Position numbers and translations under genes: made by a program. DNA of 64,000 bases from Actinomycetota bacterium (GTDB lineage Bacteria; Actinomycetota; Thermoleophilia; Solirubrobacterales; JACPNS01): the NCBI GenBank assembly GCA_016213645.1, contig JACQZY010000027.1, forward strand, positions 62,001 through 126,000, given 5' to 3'. The stretch's first letter is position 1. Each line of letters opens with the position of its first letter. The notes beneath the pieces were generated by a model. It ran no database searches and was not told where the DNA came from. It worked only from the letters and a program-made list of their open reading frames with translations. Below are positions 48,277-58,319 of this stretch, piece after piece.

Positions 48277-50022
48277 TCACACGCGCGGCATGAACTCCGG
48301 CACGTCCACATCGGACAGCGAAGTCGATTCGCCGCCGCGACGATCGTCGCGGTCACGGCGCGAACCGCCTGCCATACGCGACACGCGCGGCTCGCGATCC
48401 ACACGCGACGCCTCCAGCAGGGCCGACGTACGCCGTCCCGCGGTCTCGCCACTGCTGCGCGCGGAGCGCGGGCGCTGCTCGCCGTAGCGCGTGGCGATCA
48501 CCGTCACCCACACCTGGTCGGTGAGGTTTGGGTCCACCATCGCGCCGAAGATGATGTTGGCCTCCGGATGGGCGGCCTCCTGCACGATCTGCGCGGCTTC
48601 GTTGACCTCCCAAAGCGACAGGTCCGGTCCACCGGTGATCGACAGCAAAATCGCGCGAGCTCCCTCGATGCTGGTCTCCAGCAACGGTGAGCTGACGGCC
48701 TGGTTGGCGGCCGTGATCGCACGCTCCTCTCCACCTGCGCCCATGCCGATGCCCAGCAGCGCCTGACCGGCGTCGCTCATGATCGTCCGCACGTCGGCGA
48801 AGTCGATGTTGATCAGCCCCGCAAGCGTGACGAGATCGCTGATGCCCTGCACGCCCTGGCGCAGCACGTCATCGGCCACACCAAACGCGTCCATCATCGA
48901 AGTGTTCTTGTCGAGGATCGCCAACAGGCGGTCGTTCGGCACCACGATCAGCGTGTCCACCTCATCCGCAAGCGCCTCCACGCCCTGCTGAGCGGTGCCC
49001 TTGCGACGAGTGCCCTCGAAGCCGAACGGCGTTGTCACGATGCCGACGGTCAGCGCCTCGACCTCGCGCGCGATCCGCGCGACGATTGGGGCCGCACCTG
49101 TGCCGGTGCCACCGCCCGCACCGGCGGTGATGAAGATCATGTCGCTGCCCTTGAGCACACGCTTGATCGCGTCGTAGTCCGTGTTCGCGGCACGCGCACC
49201 CATCTCCGGGTCGGCGCCGGCGCCGAGGCCACGCGTGATCTCGCCGCCGATGTGCAGCTTCACGTCGGCGCTCGAACCCTGTAACGATTGCATGTCGGTG
49301 TTGATCGCGACAAACTCCACGCCGGTCACGCCTGCCTCAATCATGCGGTCGACGGCGTTCACACCTGCACCACCGACGCCTACGACGCGCAGTACCGGAG
49401 TGACCACTGCCGACGCGCTCGCGAACGGCGCGGGCGCGTGGGGGTTCGGAATCTCGCGACCGTAACGCGGTGGCGGCGGCTCCTCCAGCGAAGGTTCAAG
49501 AATGTTGTCGGGCACGTCCGCGGAGTCCATCGAAAAGACCTTCGCCAGCCGGTCCTTCGGCGCGACGTCACTGGAGGCCGGCTCACCGGCCGGGGTACGC
49601 GGCGCCGACACGACCGGCTCGTGGGTGGACGGATGCTGTTGCTGCTGACCACCGAAAGCCGGCGGGGTCGCCGGCTGTTGTTCATGTTCAAAGCTCTGTG
49701 GTGCGGCGCTTGGCGACGCGGGCGCGCTTTGCGGTGCCTGGGCCTCGGATTGCGGCTGCTCGGGACCCTGAAGCCCCTGCTGGGCGCCGCTCTGGGCGGC
49801 TGCCGTGCGCGGTTCGGGCTGACCGGACACGGTCGTGTCGGCCGGGCGCTGCGCTCCGGGCTGGTCACCGCCGCCTACCGGCGGGCCGGAGCCTTCGCCA
49901 CCGGCGTTCGGCGGAGCGGTGTCCTCGGTGGTGCGGCGGAAGAGCGCCGCCAGCGGACCTTCGCGCATGCTGGCGCGCTTGTCGTTGCGCTTTTCGCGCT
50001 TGTCGTCCCCGTTACCGCCCAT
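48277..50022 (-). CDS. ftsZ: Cell division GTPase FtsZ with a long N-terminal disordered extension
   Basis: A 581-residue FtsZ. The GTPase core starts near residue 210 ([19 protein letters not shown]) and has the tubulin signature [11 protein letters not shown]. The C-terminal linker ends with the conserved peptide [11 protein letters not shown], which binds FtsA/SepF-type partners. Ahead of the core are ~208 residues rich in Pro, Gln, Ala and Ser, whereas FtsZ normally begins within ~10 residues of the core. AAGGAGGT eight bases before the ATG at 50022 shows the extension is really translated. The start overlaps parA by 11 bp. Confidence 0.95.
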   Translation of the reverse strand: MGGNGDDKREKRNDKRASMREGPLAALFRRTTEDTAPPNAGGEGSGPPVGGGDQPGAQRPADTTVSGQPEPRTAAAQSGAQQGLQGPEQPQSEAQAPQSAPASPSAAPQSFEHEQQPATPPAFGGQQQQHPSTHEPVVSAPRTPAGEPASSDVAPKDRLAKVFSMDSADVPDNILEPSLEEPPPPRYGREIPNPHAPAPFASASAVVTPVLRVVGVGGAGVNAVDRMIEAGVTGVEFVAINTDMQSLQGSSADVKLHIGGEITRGLGAGADPEMGARAANTDYDAIKRVLKGSDMIFITAGAGGGTGTGAAPIVARIAREVEALTVGIVTTPFGFEGTRRKGTAQQGVEALADEVDTLIVVPNDRLLAILDKNTSMMDAFGVADDVLRQGVQGISDLVTLAGLINIDFADVRTIMSDAGQALLGIGMGAGGEERAITAANQAVSSPLLETSIEGARAILLSITGGPDLSLWEVNEAAQIVQEAAHPEANIIFGAMVDPNLTDQVWVTVIATRYGEQRPRSARSSGETAGRRTSALLEASRVDREPRVSRMAGGSRRDRDDRRGGESTSLSDVDVPEFMPRV

Positions 50023-50785
50023 GCGCAATGACCTCCTTCGCCAGATCTCTGTAGGACTGAGCGGCGATCCCGTCGGGGTCGTACTTGAGTACCGACATGC
50101 CCTTCACGGGTGCCTCCGCGAAGCGAATGGTCTTTTTGATTCGTGATGCGAACACGCGGTCCCCAAAGTTCTCCTCCAACAACTCGATCGCCTCCTTGGC
50201 GTGAAGCGTGCGAGAGTCGACAAGCGTCGGCAGAATGCCTTCGATGTCGACATCCGGATTTAGGTTCTCGCGGATCATCGCCAGGGTGTTTTGCAGCTGG
50301 ATGAGCCCCCTCATCGAGAGGTACTCACACTGTACGGGAACAATAACTTTGTCGGCGGCCGTCAAAGCGTTGATCGTCAGCAGTCCCAGCGACGGCGGCG
50401 TGTCGATGCAGATGAAGTCGTATTTGTCGCGGACCTCGTCAAGCGCCTTGTCGAGCGCGCGCTCACGCCCGATCTGCTGCGACAGCGCCATCTCGGCGCC
50501 GGCCAGATCGATCGAGCTGACGGCGACGTCGATCTCGCGGTGAGCGATGATCTCGCTGATCGGCTTTTTGTGCACGAGCACGTCGTAGATCGACTCTTCA
50601 ACGGTGTCGGGGTCCACGCCCTGGCTCATCGTCAGGTTGCCCTGCGGGTCCATGTCGATGCACAGCACCCTGTGGCCCTCTTCGGCGAAGGCGCAGGCAA
50701 GGTTCAACGTGGTCGTGGTCTTGGCCACGCCGCCCTTCTGGTTGGCGAAGGCGATGACTTTTGCGCGTTTCGTGGTGTCGGACAT
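50012..50785 (-). CDS. ParA/Soj-type ATPase coupled to ftsZ
   Basis: A 257-residue deviant Walker A ATPase ([16 protein letters not shown]), with [13 protein letters not shown] and the Walker B-like [18 protein letters not shown]. These proteins form ATP-dependent DNA-bound dimers that position cargo. There is no parB next to it; instead ftsZ follows with its ribosome binding site inside this gene. That suggests a PomZ/MipZ-like role in placing the division ring. The start at 50785 has GGAG ten bases upstream. Confidence 0.9.
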   Translation of the reverse strand: MSDTTKRAKVIAFANQKGGVAKTTTTLNLACAFAEEGHRVLCIDMDPQGNLTMSQGVDPDTVEESIYDVLVHKKPISEIIAHREIDVAVSSIDLAGAEMALSQQIGRERALDKALDEVRDKYDFICIDTPPSLGLLTINALTAADKVIVPVQCEYLSMRGLIQLQNTLAMIRENLNPDVDIEGILPTLVDSRTLHAKEAIELLEENFGDRVFASRIKKTIRFAEAPVKGMSVLKYDPDGIAAQSYRDLAKEVIAHGR

Positions 50786-50991
50786 TTTGGGGTGCTCCAG
50801 ATCGTTCGAGGAGTGATCCGCCGGGCACGGCGCCGACGGGTGGGGAAGTTGGGGATGGGAGGTCTTTACGCGGCTGTATTCGCACGGCCGGGTGTGTTTC
50901 CTGCACGTTTCCGGCACCGCAATCTCGCTTGGGAAGCGGCTTTCAGCCATCACCCCAAAATCCCGCATCGCAGGCCGGATAGCCTGCACAT

Positions 50992-52062
50992 GTGACCAGC
51001 AAGGCCGCCGGTAACACCAAAGCCCGTAAACCCCCTCTGGATCTGTTTCAGCATCATCTGCTGTTCGTGACCGGCAAGGGCGGCGTGGGCAAGACCACGG
51101 TGGCCGCCGCGCTCGGTTTGATGGCCTCGCAGGCCGGCCTGCGCACGATCATCTGCGAGCTGGACTCGCGCGAACGCGTGGGCCAAGTCTTCAACGTGCA
51201 GATGCGCGGTTTTGAAGAGGTCGAGCTGGCGCCGGATCTCTATGCGATCACGATCGACCCGCAGCACGCGATCGAGGAGTACCTGATGATTCAGATCAGA
51301 GTGCGCCCGGTCTACGACCTGCTCTTCAAGAACCGCATCTTCGACTACTTCACCGCCGCCACTCCGGGACTGGCGGAACTCGTGACGATCGGCAAGGTCT
51401 GGGAACTTGCGCAGGAGAACCGTCTCACCAAGGGCGCGGGCGAATACGACCTCGTGATCGTGGACGCGCCGGCCACCGGTCACGCGATCGCGATGCTCGA
51501 GGCGCCGGAGACGTTTCGCCGAATCGCGCGCGTCGGACCGATCCACCGCCAAGCCGGTCACATCCAGGCTTTCATGCACGACCCCGACAAAACCGCCGTA
51601 CTGGCGGTGGCCACGGCCGAGGAAATGCCGGTCAACGAGACGATCGACCTACGCGCGTCACTACGCGAGCGCGTAAATCTGGACCTTGACCTCGCGATCG
51701 TCAACGCGCTCGAACCGGAAACCTTCAGCGAAGGCGAGGTCAAGCAGATTCGCGCCGCCGGCGACACCGCGCCCGTGGAGGCCGCCGCGTTGCAGTGGGA
51801 ACGCGCGCACCGCCAGCACGAACAGCTCGGGAGGCTGATCCGATCGCTCAAGCGCCCGGTTGTGACGCTGCCGTTCGTCTACGAGCGATCGATCGGACGA
51901 ACGGAACTTCAGCTCCTTGCCGACGAGCTCGCCGACCATTTGGCCGCACCGCTCGCGGAGGCCATCGAGTATGTGGACGTCGAAGACGAGGAGTACGCCG
52001 CGGACGAGTACGAAGGCGAGCATGGCGAAGACGAACACGCAGACGACGAGGCGGACGAGTAA
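50992..52062 (+). CDS. ArsA/Get3-family ATPase, first of a pair
   Basis: A 356-residue P-loop ATPase with the intact deviant Walker A FVTGKGGVGKTTVAAALG and LVIVDAPATGHAIAML. It resembles Rv3679-type proteins, which form a complex with their partner and have been proposed to be GET-like. A 30-residue acidic C-terminal tail (DEEYAADEYEGEHGED) is present. The start is a GTG. It is divergent from parA and overlaps the next gene (TAATG). Confidence 0.88.
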   Translation: MTSKAAGNTKARKPPLDLFQHHLLFVTGKGGVGKTTVAAALGLMASQAGLRTIICELDSRERVGQVFNVQMRGFEEVELAPDLYAITIDPQHAIEEYLMIQIRVRPVYDLLFKNRIFDYFTAATPGLAELVTIGKVWELAQENRLTKGAGEYDLVIVDAPATGHAIAMLEAPETFRRIARVGPIHRQAGHIQAFMHDPDKTAVLAVATAEEMPVNETIDLRASLRERVNLDLDLAIVNALEPETFSEGEVKQIRAAGDTAPVEAAALQWERAHRQHEQLGRLIRSLKRPVVTLPFVYERSIGRTELQLLADELADHLAAPLAEAIEYVDVEDEEYAADEYEGEHGEDEHADDEADE

Positions 52063-53147
52063 TGGACCTGGCAAAGCTGCTTGAGGACAAGCAGATCTGC
52101 GTTTGCGCCGGCTCCGGCGGCGTGGGCAAGACCACGACCTCCGCGTCGATCGCGATCGGCATGGCCGCGCGCGGGCTAAATGTCGCGGTGCTGACGATCG
52201 ACCCGGCGAAGCGGCTGGCCGACTCACTTGGCCTGAGCGAACTGGGCACCGATCTCAAACGTGTCGACCCGAAGCTTTTCAAACAACACGGCCTGAAACT
52301 GACCGGCGAACTGCACGCCGCGATGCTCGACCCGAAGCGCACGTTTGACGAACTGATCGAGCGTTACGCGCCCGACGAGGACACCTACGAACGCATCCTC
52401 GACAACCGCATTTACAAGGAACTCTCAAACGCCGTCGCCGGTTCGCAGGAGTACATGGCGATGGAGAAACTGCTGGAGCTGCACGAGTTGGAGGAGTTCG
52501 ACCTGCTGGTGCTGGACACTCCGCCGTCGCGCAACGCGCTGGACTTTCTTGACGCACCGATGCGGCTGGCGCGCTTCATCGAGGGCCGCTCGCTACGGGT
52601 GTTCCTCGCGCCCGGTCGATTTGGACTGAAGATCGCGGGTCGCGGCGGCAGTGTGTTGTTCTCCGCGCTCAAGCGCATCACCGGCGTGGACCTACTTAAA
52701 GACCTCTCCGAGTTCTTCGGCAACTTCGCCGAAATGGCGAGTGGATTCAGCGAGCGGGCGCAGCGCGTGGACGCACTGCTGCGCGGCTCCGAATCCACGT
52801 TTCTGCTGGTCTGTTCACCCGAGCACGAGCCGGCGGATGAAGCGATCTTCCTGCGGCGCAAACTCAAGGAGCAGACGCTGCCGTTCGGCGGCGCGATCGT
52901 GAACAAGGTGCGTCCGGACTACTACCGCGCACGCAAGCAACTCGACGGCTCGCTGAGTGACGAACTCCTCGCGCGAGTGATGGACAACTACGAACGCCAG
53001 CGGGTGCTGGGCAAGCGCGACGCCGAAAACATCGCCCGGCTCGAGAAGTCACTCTCGGCCGACAAGGTCATCCAGGTACCGCTGTTCTCCGACGACATTC
53101 ATGGCGTCGAAGGCCTCGTGAAGATGGTTGACCGCTTGTTCGACTGA
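52062..53147 (+). CDS. ArsA/Get3-family ATPase, second of a pair
   Basis: A 361-residue ATPase with the P-loop CAGSGGVGKTTTSAS: the signature lysine of KGGVGKT is Ser here. LLVLDTPPSRNALDFLDAP is the switch II region. It resembles Rv3680-type proteins. The start codon lies in the previous stop, so the pair is made together in fixed ratio. It probably forms a heterodimer with its partner. Confidence 0.88.
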   Translation: MDLAKLLEDKQICVCAGSGGVGKTTTSASIAIGMAARGLNVAVLTIDPAKRLADSLGLSELGTDLKRVDPKLFKQHGLKLTGELHAAMLDPKRTFDELIERYAPDEDTYERILDNRIYKELSNAVAGSQEYMAMEKLLELHELEEFDLLVLDTPPSRNALDFLDAPMRLARFIEGRSLRVFLAPGRFGLKIAGRGGSVLFSALKRITGVDLLKDLSEFFGNFAEMASGFSERAQRVDALLRGSESTFLLVCSPEHEPADEAIFLRRKLKEQTLPFGGAIVNKVRPDYYRARKQLDGSLSDELLARVMDNYERQRVLGKRDAENIARLEKSLSADKVIQVPLFSDDIHGVEGLVKMVDRLFD

Positions 53148-53189
53148 AGCCCGCGTCCTCGCGGTTCGCGGCCGGACGACCGCGGCCGG

Positions 53190-56036
53190 TCAGCAGGCGC
53201 CGGCGAAATCGTCGGGGTCGTCGTCGTCAGATTCAACAAGCGGGCGAAACTCGATCGTCGCGGGGCCGATTCTGTAGGTGCGCGCGGACTCGGACGTGGC
53301 CGGTCGTTGCTCGTGCGCGGCAGGCGGATCGGCCTGGGGCTCGGTCTTTGTCACGACGGGCGGTGCCGGACTCGATTCCGCGGCCACTTCAGTCGGAGGC
53401 GCGGCCACGACCGGCGAATCGCTGTGAATAAACGCCTCGGTCCACACCGGTTCGACGAGTGACTCCGGGTCGTCTGATTCGTCGAAGTCCGAAAGAACGT
53501 CGAATTCAATGGTTTGGTCCGGGTCGTCGGCCGCACGGACACGCGCAATCTGCGCCACTTCGGCAAGCGGCTCGATGCGGTCGGCACCGGCGTCGGTCTC
53601 GAACGATTGCTCCGGATGCGGCTCACGCGCCGACGCGCCGTCGATCGCCACCAGGTGCGGCCTGCCGTTGCGTGCCACCGGCGTGGACGGTCGCTCGTTC
53701 AGGTCGCGCGGGGGCGGCGTGAAGTTCTCGTCCATGATCTGCTTGAAGCTGCGGCTCTGACCGCGAGCGTCCACGGCGGCATCGCTGTCGGCCGTCGCGG
53801 CGCCGCGCTCGCCGGGAAGCTCAAACTCCGGCACGGCGAACTCCGCGTCCGGCTTCGGCGCGATCGGCGGTGCGTCGGGATTGCGGGCGGGAGTCGGTGG
53901 CGACGGGGCGACGCTGCGCTCCGGCGGCGGCGCGACCGGCTCCACGACCTTGAAGTCGAAGGTGAATCCGGCCTCGGCGGCAGCCTCGTCCGGAAGCACA
54001 ATGCGCCGGGCGTTCTCGGGCAGCGGATCTGCGTCACGGCTGCCGTCCCGTCGCGGTTGAAGTTCAAAGGAGGGCGGGCGTTCGAACATGCCTTCGATCG
54101 GCGGCGCGGCGGAGGGCGAACGTTCGAACATCCCTTCGATCGGCGGCGCGGCGGAGGGCGCGGATTCGACCGCACGGACCGGTTCGGGGGTGATGGGTTC
54201 TGGCGCGGCCGCGAACGGTCGCGCGTCATCACCGGCGGCCGGCGGCCGGTCGTCCAGCGCATCGGCTTCCATCGTCCGGCTGAAGGCGTCGTCGAAGTCG
54301 CTGACCAACTCTTCCGCGAGCTGGCGCATGCGCGCGTCCGTCTCGCGTTCGGCGTAGGTGGGGATCGTCCCAGGCCCGTGCGAATCCTCTTCTTCGCGCC
54401 ACTCGGAATCCACGTCATTGGACGGTCCGTCAAGATCGGGAATCACGAATTCGGCTGCGGATTCCTGCACCGCCGATTCAAACGGGCCGTCCGACTCCAA
54501 CTCGGGCGCCGGCTTGATCTCCGACGCCGGCCGCAGCGTCCAACCGTCGATCTCGGCCGAGGCGCCGGGGAAGTCCAACAGCTCGCCGACCGCCGGGGCA
54601 TCGGCCCGCGTGTCCACCGCCATGATCTCGGCGGTGTCGTCGAACACGGCCTCAAATTCCTGTGTGGCCGTGGGGTCGGGACGCGGCGGCGCGCCGGGAT
54701 CCGGGACCGGCTCCAGATAGACCGGGTCGTGCGACGCGGTCTGGTCGCCGGTCGGTTCGCCGTCGGCCAGCAGAATCTCGTCGGCGAGCTTCTTCAGGTC
54801 GGTGGCCAGATAGCCGCAGACGAGGTCGTGCAACAGCGCGCGCAGGTAACGCTCGGTCTCGGCGATCACCTCCAGCGGCGGCTGCTTGGTCAGCCGTTTG
54901 CGGTCGGCGCGGCCGATGTGACCGTCCAGCGCCAAGCGTTCGAGCGCGAACGCCGCCTCGACGGTGGCGCGCACGTGCACGCGCTCGGAGTCCCGTGCGC
55001 AAAGCGCGGAAACGCGTGCGGGCAGCGCGGACTTGCCGGTGTCGTCGTGTGCCTCCAGAAGCGCGCGCAGGGCAGCGAGAAAGTCGGTCAGGCCCTCGGC
55101 CGGAACACTGCGCTCCAGCCCCATTTCGAATCGCTTCAGCGCCCAGGCCACGCGCGTGCGGCGATCGACGCGGCGCACCGCGCCGATGAACTGTCGGAGC
55201 TCCTCGTCCTCTCCGGGAAGCAGCCGCCAAGCCTCTTCGCGCGAACGTCCGGTGAACGGCAGCGCGACCTGTTGCCACGCACCGCCGATGTTGGCCTGCG
55301 CCGCCATGCCCAGCGAAACACTGCCCGGCTTGAACATACGCAGCGCCGTCAACAGACTGCGCGCCTGTTGTCGCACGGCGGCCATCGGCGCCGGAGCATC
55401 GCTGGGGGCGTCAACAGACACGGCGCAATAGCAATCGGCGCCTTCGGCGGCATCAGAGAACCTGTCCAAGCACTCGGCGTCCAGATCTTCGGTGGCCATC
55501 AATTCCACGCCGGCACCCAGGTTTACCACGTCGCAATCAAGCACGACGCCGTGCACCGGAATGAACACCGTCGTCACCAGCCGCTCGGCCAGCACCGCGG
55601 ATTCAAGTTCGCTGAAGGCTGCGGCGAAACGCTCTTGCCACGGATCGAAGTGCTCGGCGTCGCTCCAAACCGCCGCCAAAAAGGCCAGCGCGCCAAGCCG
55701 CGCGTGAGTGAGCTCCCCGACATCCAGCACCGGCTCTTCACGCAGGCGCAGATACGCAACGGTGCCACGAGTGCGCGCCAGATGGTTGGCCGCGCTTTCG
55801 AACGACGGCAGCGTGCGCAATTGATCTGCATGAGACGAGACAAACTCGGCGGTCATCGGCTTGTAGGCAAAAAGCGCAGTGCCCTGAGCCTGCTGCGGCG
55901 AAACGGTCTCGCCGACCTCGAAGGGAATCTCCTCTCCCCCGCGCAACCTGCTCTCAAGCAGCCGCGCCGCGTCCTCGGTCAACTGGCGAAGTGCGTCGTG
56001 CAGCATTTGGTCGCGCATGCCGGATGGTTTCGGCAC
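53190..56036 (-). CDS. Large protein of unknown function with a structured N-half and a disordered C-half
   Basis: A 948-residue protein with no recognised family. Residues ~1-430 look globular and alpha-helical with beta segments (MLHDALRQLTEDAARLL, ERLVTTVFIPVHGVVLDCDV, ERYLRALLHDLVCGYLATD). Residues ~440-948 are Pro/Glu/Asp/Ala-rich and low complexity, with a duplicated 14-residue unit SAAPPIEGMFERSP. There is no signal peptide or membrane helix. The start may be the GTG at 56036 or the ATG at 56018. It is convergent with the ArsA-like pair, 42 bp apart. Confidence 0.8.
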   Translation of the reverse strand: MPKPSGMRDQMLHDALRQLTEDAARLLESRLRGGEEIPFEVGETVSPQQAQGTALFAYKPMTAEFVSSHADQLRTLPSFESAANHLARTRGTVAYLRLREEPVLDVGELTHARLGALAFLAAVWSDAEHFDPWQERFAAAFSELESAVLAERLVTTVFIPVHGVVLDCDVVNLGAGVELMATEDLDAECLDRFSDAAEGADCYCAVSVDAPSDAPAPMAAVRQQARSLLTALRMFKPGSVSLGMAAQANIGGAWQQVALPFTGRSREEAWRLLPGEDEELRQFIGAVRRVDRRTRVAWALKRFEMGLERSVPAEGLTDFLAALRALLEAHDDTGKSALPARVSALCARDSERVHVRATVEAAFALERLALDGHIGRADRKRLTKQPPLEVIAETERYLRALLHDLVCGYLATDLKKLADEILLADGEPTGDQTASHDPVYLEPVPDPGAPPRPDPTATQEFEAVFDDTAEIMAVDTRADAPAVGELLDFPGASAEIDGWTLRPASEIKPAPELESDGPFESAVQESAAEFVIPDLDGPSNDVDSEWREEEDSHGPGTIPTYAERETDARMRQLAEELVSDFDDAFSRTMEADALDDRPPAAGDDARPFAAAPEPITPEPVRAVESAPSAAPPIEGMFERSPSAAPPIEGMFERPPSFELQPRRDGSRDADPLPENARRIVLPDEAAAEAGFTFDFKVVEPVAPPPERSVAPSPPTPARNPDAPPIAPKPDAEFAVPEFELPGERGAATADSDAAVDARGQSRSFKQIMDENFTPPPRDLNERPSTPVARNGRPHLVAIDGASAREPHPEQSFETDAGADRIEPLAEVAQIARVRAADDPDQTIEFDVLSDFDESDDPESLVEPVWTEAFIHSDSPVVAAPPTEVAAESSPAPPVVTKTEPQADPPAAHEQRPATSESARTYRIGPATIEFRPLVESDDDDPDDFAGAC
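54079..54160. repeat. 42-bp direct repeat inside the large unknown gene
   Basis: Two adjacent copies (54079-54118 and 54121-54160) with one mismatch, encoding the 14-residue repeat AAPPIEGMFER plus flanking Ser/Pro in the disordered part. The unit is a multiple of three. Confidence 0.85.
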
Positions 56037-56083
56037 GCGTGCCGGGCTTTCCTGCGCGACGGCCTTATCGGGCAGGCGAAACC

Positions 56084-56473
56084 TTAAGCTGCGCTCGCGA
56101 CCTTGCGGCCGCCGGAGACCGATTTCTTGCCGGCGGCCGGCACGGATTCACCGCACGTGCCGCCAAGCCACCGCTCGCCGTAACTGCGCATCGCCGCAAT
56201 GATCGGCGTTAGCGCGCGACCCTTTTCTGTAAGGGCGTATTCCACCCGCGGCGGAACTTCCGCGTACGTACGCCGCTCAACGATGTCGTTCTCCTCAAGC
56301 TCGCGAAGGCGCAGCGAGAGCGTGCGCGGGCTGATCCCGCCCAACGACCGTTCAAGCTCGCAAAATCGGCTGTCACAGGCGGCAAGATCGCGGATGATGA
56401 TCGCCGTCCACTTGCTGCAAAGGATCTCAGCCGTCGCACAGACTCCACACTCGGTGCTGTCTCTGTAGGCCAT
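56084..56473 (-). CDS. HxlR-family transcriptional regulator
   Basis: A 129-residue winged-helix protein. CGVCATAEILCSKWTAIIIRDL, the recognition region GGISPRTLSLRLRELEEND, and the wing RVEYALTEKGRALTPII fit HxlR. The Cys residues near the N-terminus could make it redox or aldehyde responsive, as in other HxlR proteins. It is 47 bp from the large unknown gene on the same strand. Confidence 0.9.
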   Translation of the reverse strand: MAYRDSTECGVCATAEILCSKWTAIIIRDLAACDSRFCELERSLGGISPRTLSLRLRELEENDIVERRTYAEVPPRVEYALTEKGRALTPIIAAMRSYGERWLGGTCGESVPAAGKKSVSGGRKVASAA

Positions 56474-56642
56474 ATAAAAAGGATAGCGTCAATACTTCAC
56501 TAAATGAAGCACTGGCGGGTGACTGCCGTGGCGCACCCTGTAAAGCAGAGTCGTCCAGCAATTGATGCGTTGCTCGAGTGATCAGGGCGATGGATAAAAG
56601 CAACGGCGAGCCGACCGAAGAGCCGCGACGCCTGCGCGTACT

Positions 56643-58046
56643 TTACGCCCGCTGTACTGCGTGCTGCGGCGGCGGGGGCGCGGCTCCGGGCGCCCCGGGC
56701 GGGGGCGGCGGTCCCGGCTGGGCGGCCGCTTGCTGTGCCGCGATGCGCGCGGCCAGATCGGCCGGGTCGGTCTGCGGCAAAGACGGTGGCTGGTCCGGCG
56801 GCGGACCGAAGGGGTCCGGCGGCTGCGCCCCGGGCTGGGTCGCCTGCTGCGCGCCGTGCTGGGCGCCCTGCTGGGCCGCTTGACGCTCGGCCTCCTCGGC
56901 CGCGGCGGCGGCTTCTTGCGCGGCCACGTGATCGGCCTTCGCCGTTTCCATGACCTTGCTGAGGTTGTCGTCGCCTCCGGCCGCCACGGAAAGCTTGAAG
57001 TCGTTGGGCGACGTGGCTGCCTTCATCGCCTCTTCCATCGTGATGTTGCCGGCCTTCAGATGGGTCAGCAACGCCTGGTCGAAGGTCTGCATGCCGTAGT
57101 ACTGGCCCTCGGAAATCGCCTCCTCGATCTTGCTCGTCTGCTCCGGGTCCACGATCATGTCCTTGATGCGGTTGGTGGCGATCATCACCTCGCAGATCGG
57201 CACACGGCCCTTGCCGTCAACCGTTCGCACAAGGCGCTGAGAAACAATGCCCTTGAGCGTGCCTGCGAGCATCGCGCGCACCTGCTTGTTCTGGTGCAGC
57301 GGGAAAAAGTCGATGATGCGGTTGATCGTTTCTGTCGCGTTCAAGGTGTGCAGCGTGCTGAAGACGAGGTGGCCGGTTTCGGCCGACGACAGCGCGGTGC
57401 TGACGGTTTCTTCGTCGCGCATTTCTCCGATCAGGATCACGTCCGGGTCCTGGCGCAGGATGCGCCGCAGCGCGCGGGTGAAGCTCTCGGTGTCCTCGCC
57501 CACCTCGCGCTGCTGGATGATCGAACTGCTGTCCTTGTGCAGAAACTCGATCGGATCCTCGAGCGTGATGATGTGCTTGGGCATCGTGTCGTTGATGTGG
57601 CGGATCATCGCCGCAAGCGTCGTGGACTTGCCGGAACCGGTTGTGCCGGTGACCAGGATCACCCCGCGCTCTTCCTCGGCGAGATTCTTGATCGACGGCG
57701 GTAAAAGCAGTTCGTCCGTGGTCTTGATGTCGAAGCCGATCGCGCGCATCACGATCGAAACGGACCCGCGCTGGCGGAACGCGTTTACACGAAAGCGCGC
57801 CACCCCAGGCAGCGCATAGGCGAAGTCGACCTCGCCGACGGACTTGAACTCGTTGAACTTCTCCGGGTGGTCGCGCGAGATGTATTCGAGCACGCCCATG
57901 GCGTCTTCCGGCATAACCCTGTCGGTGCCGGGAATTGGCTCGAGCACGCCGTTTAGACGATGTGTGGGAGGCGCGGGTACCTTGATGTGAAGGTCCGACC
58001 CGCCCGACTCGACCATGTGTTTCAGAGCTGCGTCGACGTCGACCAT
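56643..58046 (-). CDS. pilT: PilT-type twitching ATPase
   Basis: A 467-residue retraction ATPase. Walker A is VTGTTGSGKSTTLA, the Asp box ITLEDPIEF, Walker B LIGEMRDEETV and the His box HLVFSTLHTLNA. PilT normally drives type IV pilus retraction. The ~100-residue C-terminal tail is Gln/Ala/Pro-rich and disordered, longer than usual. No other pil genes are in the window. The ATG at 58046 is used rather than a TTG one codon earlier. Confidence 0.95.
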   Translation of the reverse strand: MVDVDAALKHMVESGGSDLHIKVPAPPTHRLNGVLEPIPGTDRVMPEDAMGVLEYISRDHPEKFNEFKSVGEVDFAYALPGVARFRVNAFRQRGSVSIVMRAIGFDIKTTDELLLPPSIKNLAEEERGVILVTGTTGSGKSTTLAAMIRHINDTMPKHIITLEDPIEFLHKDSSSIIQQREVGEDTESFTRALRRILRQDPDVILIGEMRDEETVSTALSSAETGHLVFSTLHTLNATETINRIIDFFPLHQNKQVRAMLAGTLKGIVSQRLVRTVDGKGRVPICEVMIATNRIKDMIVDPEQTSKIEEAISEGQYYGMQTFDQALLTHLKAGNITMEEAMKAATSPNDFKLSVAAGGDDNLSKVMETAKADHVAAQEAAAAAEEAERQAAQQGAQHGAQQATQPGAQPPDPFGPPPDQPPSLPQTDPADLAARIAAQQAAAQPGPPPPPGAPGAAPPPPQHAVQRA

Positions 58047-58282
58047 CAAAGCCGGTATCGGCAGTTACGGAGTGACCTTTAACGCAGTCGACCCGTGACG
58101 GCTCGCCATCCGGCTCGGTAAATGGGATCGGCGCGACGCGGCTCCGATTCAGGGGGTGTCTCGGAACCGCGTGCACACCGTGCGGCAAGCCGATCAACGG
58201 CTGGTACTGCCCGATAAAGACGCGATCCGCGGCAGCTCGCGTGAGATTCCGCATGAAACGGCAAAGCGAACGGCCGGCGAGT

Positions 58283-58319
58283 CTTCAATCATCCAAAACA
58301 TACCATATAAACTAGATGC
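58283..58319 (+). promoter_or_regulatory. Leaderless-type promoter of the PadR gene
   Basis: TATAAA at 58306-58311 lies nine bases before the ATG at 58320, with CTTCAA (58283-58288) 17 bp upstream as a weak -35. The spacing puts transcription start at or next to the ATG, and no ribosome binding site is present. Confidence 0.5.

Noticed and set aside
53514-56087. 857-codon open frame antisense to the large unknown gene
   Set aside because: In GC-rich DNA long antisense frames arise from codon bias. The protein is Arg/Gly-rich with no family features, and the opposite frame has clear domain-like composition and a sensible neighbourhood.
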